IMG/VR virus record: IMGVR_UViG_3300047297_000301
Coordinates: 1 to 64,000 of that record
Length of the DNA: 64,000 nt
Source of the DNA: a virus
Strand: one strand, 5' to 3'
The notes under the pieces were generated by a model. The model saw nothing but the letters and a program-made list of their open reading frames with translations, had not been told where the DNA came from and ran no database searches. A program made the position numbers and the translations under genes. Positions 58,990-64,000 of this stretch are shown here, one piece after another. The stretch's first letter is position 1. Each line of letters starts with the position of its first letter.

Positions 58990-61237
58990 AGTAATCTTCC
59001 CAATCGCCAAAACTATAATCACTACCAATATCTTGGTCAACGCCAATAGGGAATCCAGGTATACCGCAACCCCAATCGTGCTGAGTATTACGCTTTAGTA
59101 TTTCACAATATTGATCTACGTGCTCTTCTTTAACCAATGCCACGATTGAGTCGTGGACAAGCATGAAGATTTTTGCGTCAATGTTTTTTGTTGCAATTTC
59201 GTTTGCAGTTCGCATAGCTCCAAGTAAGTTAACGTCACTTGCAAGCGACTGCACTTCTGCATTAATACCACTTCGTACTTCGTGGGCGGCAATTCCTTTG
59301 TCGCTGGAAAATACATTAGGAAGGCGTCTTTTTCTTCCAAAAAAGCTGTAAGTATATCCATTTTGTTCAATAAATGATTTTCTGGTATCTAACCACTGCT
59401 TTAGTTTGCTAAATTTCTTAAAGTATTGCTTAATATCTTCTCTGGCTCTGTCAACTGGATATTCTTCACCAGTAGCTTTAGATACAGTCTGAGATACTTT
59501 GTTAGCGCCTGAACCATACAAGATACCGAATGAAATAGCTTTAGCACTTTGACGCTTGCCGCCATACTTCTTTTTAACTTCTTCTACAGGACAGGTCAAA
59601 TCAAACACCATTTTAGCAATAGTTGAGTGAAAATCTCCGCCACTAGAGAATACTTCTTGTAAGTTCTTGTCGCCTGACAACACAGCTGCATAATACATTT
59701 CAGCTGTGGTCAAGTCTTGCGAAACGATCTTAAAACCCTCTGGAGCCTTGATGCAACCTTTGATAATAGGATTGTCGCGAGGTATTTGCTGAGCGTTGAA
59801 CTTCCCAGAACTACTAAGCCTACCGCTAGTAGTAAATATAAGATTAAAATTTGTACGTATGCGACCATCACGGTCAAGCTCTGGTAAAATCTTTGAAATA
59901 TAGGTGTTTTGGATTTTTCCAAGTTGTCGAACCTTTAAAATCGCCGCAGGGAGTGGGTGCTCTTCTGACAACTGGTCGAGTACCTCAGCATCTGTTGAGA
60001 TTGCACCTGTAGCAGTTTTCTTTCCAGTGGGGGATAAACCAAGATAGTCAAAAAGAACAACGCGTAACTGCATAACACTGTTGGGATTAAATATCTTTCC
60101 TGTATCCTGTTCAAAACGCTTAACAGCTTCAAAACCATATACCACCTGCTTAGCTTTCTCAATTTCTTCGTCAAGATACAAATTAGCTGCTGCCATTCGT
60201 TCTTGACTAATAGGGATTCCTACTTCTTCCATGTCCATTAAGAACAGTGTACCAGGAACAAGTATAGTTTCGTATACAAAACGTAATTTATCATTAGCCT
60301 GTACTATAGGCCAAAATTTCATAAATAAGTCGTATGTTACGGCAGTATCAATACTAGCATAACGACTAATAGTGTTAAAAGGAATAAGGTCATAAGTAAA
60401 GTCATCTTGCAAGACGCCATTCTTAGCACAGTATTCTTTTTTGAAGTCGTCTAACTCTGAGTCATAGTCACCATAGTCTGTATATTTAAGTGCAAGTGAC
60501 TTTAGACCATGTGAGTCAGTTTCGTCTAATACATAATGCATAACCATTGTATCATGTACTCGGCTACGATTAAATGTTAAACCTAAGTGATAGGCTAGCA
60601 TTTTATAGTCAAATTTCATGTTATGGAATACAATATAAAAAGTATTACAAATCTTTTGCAGTAATTCTATGCACTCTTCATCCATAGCATCACATAAAAT
60701 GTATCTGCCATGTTTAGATTTATAACTAATGGAAACACCAAGCACATATCCATCACGAGGATAAAGCCCAGTTGTTTCTGTGTCTAGTGCAACATAGCCT
60801 TGAGCATTTTCAAGAACTTCCAATAAGAACTCACGGGCTTCTTGAGTATTATCAATACCTTTGAAGTCACCTTCAGTTGCTGGACGTAGTGTGCCTTCCA
60901 TATATTTATGGATACGATCACAAGCACGTTGAAAGTCTGGTTTACCTTCTGGCTTAAAAGCTAACATTGCAGGATTTGAAATAGCAATAAACTTATCTGC
61001 AACTAATTGGCCAGCCATATTAGTTACTGATGTAATTTTAGCATATTCTTTAGCAGCTTCTGCACCTACAAGAATAACGTAGTCATAAGGCTCTAAGTCT
61101 ACTTCTAAGTCTACATCTTTTTTAAGTAGTTTAGTAATAGGAACTGAACTCATGTGGTAATGGTCAAAATCAAAGTTAAAGTATTCACGATACTTTGTAC
61201 GATTTGGGGCTTTGTCAATTAATGCAATTTTTTTCAT
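58946..61237 (-). CDS. polA: Family A DNA polymerase with unusual N-terminal domain
   Basis: 763 residues. Residues 1-113 form an extra domain (DYVILVGAEAAKEY, then AISNPAMLAFKPEG) that looks like a degenerate uracil-DNA-glycosylase-type fold, not the 5' nuclease of PolI. Residues 145-310 are the 3'-5' exonuclease with Asp152/Glu154 (LDTETTG), FHNMKFD and YASIDTAVTYDL. The polymerase domain has motif A VSQDLTTAEMYY (Asp508), motif B KRQSAKAISFGILYG (Phe570 equals E. coli Phe762) and motif C LVHDSIVAL (His695-Asp696), with Ser in place of the usual Glu. It is the replicative polymerase. Confidence 0.93.
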   Translation of the reverse strand: MKKIALIDKAPNRTKYREYFNFDFDHYHMSSVPITKLLKKDVDLEVDLEPYDYVILVGAEAAKEYAKITSVTNMAGQLVADKFIAISNPAMLAFKPEGKPDFQRACDRIHKYMEGTLRPATEGDFKGIDNTQEAREFLLEVLENAQGYVALDTETTGLYPRDGYVLGVSISYKSKHGRYILCDAMDEECIELLQKICNTFYIVFHNMKFDYKMLAYHLGLTFNRSRVHDTMVMHYVLDETDSHGLKSLALKYTDYGDYDSELDDFKKEYCAKNGVLQDDFTYDLIPFNTISRYASIDTAVTYDLFMKFWPIVQANDKLRFVYETILVPGTLFLMDMEEVGIPISQERMAAANLYLDEEIEKAKQVVYGFEAVKRFEQDTGKIFNPNSVMQLRVVLFDYLGLSPTGKKTATGAISTDAEVLDQLSEEHPLPAAILKVRQLGKIQNTYISKILPELDRDGRIRTNFNLIFTTSGRLSSSGKFNAQQIPRDNPIIKGCIKAPEGFKIVSQDLTTAEMYYAAVLSGDKNLQEVFSSGGDFHSTIAKMVFDLTCPVEEVKKKYGGKRQSAKAISFGILYGSGANKVSQTVSKATGEEYPVDRAREDIKQYFKKFSKLKQWLDTRKSFIEQNGYTYSFFGRKRRLPNVFSSDKGIAAHEVRSGINAEVQSLASDVNLLGAMRTANEIATKNIDAKIFMLVHDSIVALVKEEHVDQYCEILKRNTQHDWGCGIPGFPIGVDQDIGSDYSFGDWEDYYEVAGDRISRVQAG

Positions 61238-61265
61238 TTTAATACTTTCTTATAGCGTATTGTGG

Positions 61266-62120
61266 CTATTTGGTTATATATTCGGCAATCGAACGAACTT
61301 TAAATACATCAAGCTCACCTGGATCTTTGTCATCAGGTAGTTTGATAATTTCTACAATAAAGTTCTCTGCTTCAATTAGAGGTTTTAGGGCTTTGGCAGC
61401 TTTATCGCCTGCCTCGTCACCATCAAATAAAAGATATATATGAGTAATACCTTGTGCTTTAAACGGCAAAAGTTTTTGTTTTGTGTCATTTTGTAATGTG
61501 TTTGTGCCAAAAGCACATACTACGTTTTCTAAACCTTTATCATAAAGATTTAGCATATCAAACACCCCTTCTACAATTACCATTGATTGATAACCGCTTG
61601 GAAGATGTGCAGGAAATACTGGCATACGAACACCGCTAGGGTAGTTAATATATCTTGGATTTCCGTTTGACAGAGTATGTCTACCAACAAACACTACTAT
61701 TTTACCAGTAATGTCTTTAACAGGAAATATAATTCTGTCTTGTAGTTTTTCAACTACGTTTGTGTAAAATGCTCCAAAGTATTTTAAAGTTTGGGGACTC
61801 ACTCCACGGAACTGCTTTAGGTAAGGAGTGTGCCCGTTAGGTAACTCTAGTCCTAAGTGGCTTGTTTTTAGCTCATTTAATTTTTCCTTGAGAGCCGCAA
61901 TCTTCATAGGTACAGGATTAGTAAAAACCCCATAATATTTAAATAAGTTTGTTTTAAAGCCACAACTAAAGCAATGAGCAACACCAGTAACTCGATCAAC
62001 ACGAAAACTAGGATTGGAATCCTCGTGATCTGGGTTTAAGCATTTAATAAGGTAGTCGCGGCCCGACACGCTAAATGTTAAACTGTTTTTATTAATTAGT
62101 TCTAGTACTGGATCGCTCAT
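61266..62120 (-). CDS. DNA primase (CHC2 zinc finger + Toprim)
   Basis: 284 residues. Makes RNA primers on the lagging strand. Zinc ribbon with Cys27, His32, Cys50 and Cys53 (KCLNPDH, HCFSCG). The Toprim catalytic acids lie in MVIVEGVFDML and YLLFDGDEAGDKA. Lacks a helicase half, so it works with the separate DnaB-like helicase encoded one base away, as opposed to fused T7 gp4. Confidence 0.92.
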   Translation of the reverse strand: MSDPVLELINKNSLTFSVSGRDYLIKCLNPDHEDSNPSFRVDRVTGVAHCFSCGFKTNLFKYYGVFTNPVPMKIAALKEKLNELKTSHLGLELPNGHTPYLKQFRGVSPQTLKYFGAFYTNVVEKLQDRIIFPVKDITGKIVVFVGRHTLSNGNPRYINYPSGVRMPVFPAHLPSGYQSMVIVEGVFDMLNLYDKGLENVVCAFGTNTLQNDTKQKLLPFKAQGITHIYLLFDGDEAGDKAAKALKPLIEAENFIVEIIKLPDDKDPGELDVFKVRSIAEYITK

Positions 62121-62121
62121 T

Positions 62122-63510
62122 TTAATTCCATGGTAAGTCAGCGTTTGTGTCGTCTTGTTTTAGATCTTGAGATTGTGTTTTCTTGCCAGCTTTTTTAACA
62201 ACTTCCTTAGCGGCAGGTTTATCCACTGACTGTGGGCTAATGCGTAAGGTATCCCAGTCGATCGGGCACGTAAATGCCATTTCCTTGCCCCCGCGAATCT
62301 TAGTGGTCTCAAACGAGATTGCATTAGTTTCTTTGTCATGCGCTTCCATTGTAAGGGCGATATCTGCTGCGTCCAAGATGCCCTTGGCAAATCGCGCCTC
62401 ACCACTTGCGTCGATTTGGTACGGAGATACAAGGACGATCTCGTACTTTCGCGCAAGGTTTTTGAGCTTTTTGGATATTTCAATTTGAGGTTTCCAGTCA
62501 TATTGATCCGTGCCTTCTAGTACAATTTGGTTAATGTAATCTACAACTACAACTTTTAGTTTATCGCCAAACTTTGCTTTGGCTTTACCAATATGCAGGT
62601 CAATACTGCTTAGGGTAAGATCACGATCGTCAACAATAATCATTTGATTATCTACTTTAAGTGTATGATTTCGTACTAGATGTTCTTCAAATTTAAATCT
62701 ATCTCTGTGACGCATAAATTCTGTAATAGTAGGATCAGCATCTTGGAACATTCCTGCTCGGGCTTTTACTACTCGAAGAACTTCATCGTCAGTTAGTTTG
62801 TGTTGTTTGAGATTCTGCAGGTTCACATTGGCTAAAATAGCCATGTTACGCTCCATTGTCTCTTGAGCCGTCATTTCTATTGAGAAGTAAATGCTGCTAT
62901 TACCAGATTCATACTGATTAACAAAGATATTACTACTAGTAATAGATTTGCCAGATCCACGCTTTCCTCCGACGAGGATGAGTTCCTGGCGAGCCACTCC
63001 GCCAAGCACAGCGTCAAAAGTATTATTAAGACCCAAATAAACACGTTCTTTCTCCAAATCATCAGGATGACGAAACATCATCATGTCAGCCATTGTAAAT
63101 ACTTTCTCACTGGTGTGAGTCTTTTCTTCGATTGTTAATGCTAGGCTTGCTAAGTTATCTTTTATTTCGTTTGAATCGTAAAGCGGTAGTTTGTCTACAA
63201 ATTTGTCTAATAATTTTACTGTTTCATTTTGTGTATACTGATCTATTAGCGCATCTAGCGCTACTTCAGCTGAAACGTCAGGCACCTCGGTTAACCGAAG
63301 GGTTGCTAACGTCTTGGACGCTGGACCCTCCCTTAAGGTTAGCTCAAGATCGTCAAATGACGGAACGGCACTGTATTTCTCGTAATACTTATTTATAGCA
63401 CCGTACAAGGAAGAGTACGCAGCGTCCAAAAATACTAACTTAAGTTTAGCCCAGATATCTAGGTTTCGCTCAGTTAGCAATTTATTTAAGACTACTGCTG
63501 ATGTATCCAA
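62122..63510 (-). CDS. DnaB-like replicative helicase
   Basis: 462 residues. Hexameric 5'-3' helicase. N-terminal helical domain (1-140), then a RecA-like core: Walker A VGGKRGSGKS (180-189), FSIEMTAQETMERN (motif H1a), Walker B LKVVVVDYINQI and VSPYQIDASGEARFAKGIL (H3). The C-terminal 30 residues are Lys/Asp/Gln-rich and end in ADLPWN, a tail type that may bind partners. Primase and polymerase follow in one operon. Confidence 0.92.
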   Translation of the reverse strand: MDTSAVVLNKLLTERNLDIWAKLKLVFLDAAYSSLYGAINKYYEKYSAVPSFDDLELTLREGPASKTLATLRLTEVPDVSAEVALDALIDQYTQNETVKLLDKFVDKLPLYDSNEIKDNLASLALTIEEKTHTSEKVFTMADMMMFRHPDDLEKERVYLGLNNTFDAVLGGVARQELILVGGKRGSGKSITSSNIFVNQYESGNSSIYFSIEMTAQETMERNMAILANVNLQNLKQHKLTDDEVLRVVKARAGMFQDADPTITEFMRHRDRFKFEEHLVRNHTLKVDNQMIIVDDRDLTLSSIDLHIGKAKAKFGDKLKVVVVDYINQIVLEGTDQYDWKPQIEISKKLKNLARKYEIVLVSPYQIDASGEARFAKGILDAADIALTMEAHDKETNAISFETTKIRGGKEMAFTCPIDWDTLRISPQSVDKPAAKEVVKKAGKKTQSQDLKQDDTNADLPWN

Positions 63511-63512
63511 GA

Positions 63513-63812
63513 TTACCCTACTTTCGATTCGTTATCAATAATAACTTGGTCAATAATTTCTGTGACTTTATAGAGAACAGACTCTCTTAATTTTTTAATA
63601 TCTTGTTGATAAGCAGTATCTTTGTCATATAGTAGACTCAACTGCTCATGCGTAATTAGTTGTTGTAATCCAAAATAGATATGGTCATATGCCATAGTCG
63701 ATTCAGGCATAATTTCTATTTGTACAGCTTTGCCATAGTTGTGAACGGCTTGTTTGACAACTTCTTCTATTGTAAAGGAGTCGTTGTCATGATATGTAAG
63801 TTTAACTTTCAT
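63513..63812 (-). CDS. Small uncharacterised protein upstream of helicase
   Basis: 99 residues from the ATG at 63812; the longer frame from 63866 would run through a terminator hairpin. Sequence (VKLTYHDNDSFTIEEVVKQA, then YDHIYFGLQQLITHEQLSLLYDKD) is helical and acidic. Not recognised. Its stop is 2 bases from the helicase ATG, so a helicase-loading or accessory role is possible but unproven. Confidence 0.55.
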   Translation of the reverse strand: MKVKLTYHDNDSFTIEEVVKQAVHNYGKAVQIEIMPESTMAYDHIYFGLQQLITHEQLSLLYDKDTAYQQDIKKLRESVLYKVTEIIDQVIIDNESKVG

Positions 63813-63828
63813 ACTCGACTCTCTAAAG

Positions 63829-63864
63829 TAAAAAAGGTCGGGAGCTCTTTGAAAACTCCCGACC
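63829..63864 (-). terminator. Intrinsic terminator, minus strand
   Basis: Nine-base stem (63836-63844 with 63856-63864) and, on the minus strand, a seven-T run (63835-63829). It ends the transcript of the partial gene at the window edge. Confidence 0.88.
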
Positions 63865-63884
63865 AATCGTTTTATAAAACTAGA

Positions 63885-64000
63885 TTAAGCAGCAGCTTTG
63901 GCTTCTGCTTTGGCTTTCTTAGCAGCACCATCATAGTCAGCAACTTTGATGCCACGACGTGTCAACAATGTACGAAGACCACGTTCTGTTTTGTCAACAG
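63885..64000 (-). CDS. C-terminal end of a Lys/Ala-rich protein (partial)
   Basis: The minus-strand frame ends at the TAA at 63887-63885 and is open to the window edge. The visible 38 residues include TERGLRTLLTRRGIKV, DYDGAA and a KKAKAEAKAAA tail. Likely a small basic nucleic-acid-binding or abundant early protein; the start is outside the window. Confidence 0.6.
   Translation of the reverse strand, partial: VDKTERGLRTLLTRRGIKVADYDGAAKKAKAEAKAAA

Noticed and set aside
1-64000. tRNA genes, CRISPR arrays, integrase, transposase, repressor
   Set aside because: I looked for cloverleaf-like segments in the short intergenic spaces, regular spacer arrays and recombinase motifs and saw none; a covariance-model scan would be decisive for tRNAs.

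Overview
The window is a contiguous piece of a tailed double-stranded DNA phage genome (Caudoviricetes). It shows lambda/HK97-type siphovirus morphogenesis logic combined with a T4/T7-like replication set. It is AT-rich by eye and almost fully coding; no gene-free stretch exceeds about 225 bases. I see no integrase, repressor, tRNA, rRNA, CRISPR array or insertion sequence, so nothing here argues for lysogeny. Terminase, portal and probably the prohead protease lie outside the window. The fibre N-termini and repeat types, PhoH, the class II ribonucleotide reductase and the bilin genes point to an aquatic phage. The host is not identifiable from sequence alone: a Gram-negative host is supported by the spanin pair, and a non-cyanobacterial host is possible because no photosystem or phycobilisome gene is present here.

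Plus strand, 1-6203: major capsid protein (5' end outside the window), head-tail connector, a large neck protein, tail terminator, tail tube protein, and a G/GT-type pair of tail assembly chaperones joined by a programmed -1 frameshift (slippery GGGAAAC plus hairpin). 6223-22889: a consensus promoter, then tape measure, distal tail proteins, one polypeptide that appears to join lambda K, I and J functions, and a 1792-residue fibre with a beta-helix and an S74 self-cleaving chaperone. 22961-37673: a second promoter and a dense series of fibre and adhesin genes. These include a 2009-residue fibre with nine carbohydrate-binding-like modules, three paralogous fibres (one carrying a cupredoxin-like domain with a complete type-1 copper ligand set) and a glycine-rich adhesin.

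37694-39384: a second tail-assembly-chaperone-like gene, then a bilin cassette of heme oxygenase plus ferredoxin-dependent bilin reductase, placed directly between fibre and lysis genes. 39430-42699: the lysis region with i-spanin, o-spanin, GH19 endolysin, a holin candidate and several small membrane or secreted proteins, two of them under 50 residues. 42708-44199: a third promoter, PhoH, an uncharacterised protein and a 23-residue peptide.

Minus strand, 44239-47554: Dps-like ferritin, three small virion/fibre-like proteins (one collagen-like), a glycine-rich protein and a small helical protein. This block lies between two copies of the same terminator hairpin. Minus strand, 47715-64000: nucleotide metabolism and replication, namely class II ribonucleotide reductase, dUTPase, 5'-3' exonuclease, PD-(D/E)XK nuclease, SbcC/gp46 and SbcD/gp47, glutaredoxin, ssDNA-binding protein, SF2 helicase, family A DNA polymerase, primase and DnaB-like helicase.

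The two arms converge at the terminator at 44202-44239. Four promoters match TTGACA-17-TATAAT exactly and a fifth differs at one base, which suggests reliance on host sigma-70 RNA polymerase. Most genes overlap as ATGA or TAATG, implying translational coupling. The most notable biology is the heme oxygenase / bilin reductase pair, with a Dps-like iron-storage protein a few kilobases away, in a genome whose other genes do not mark it as a cyanophage.
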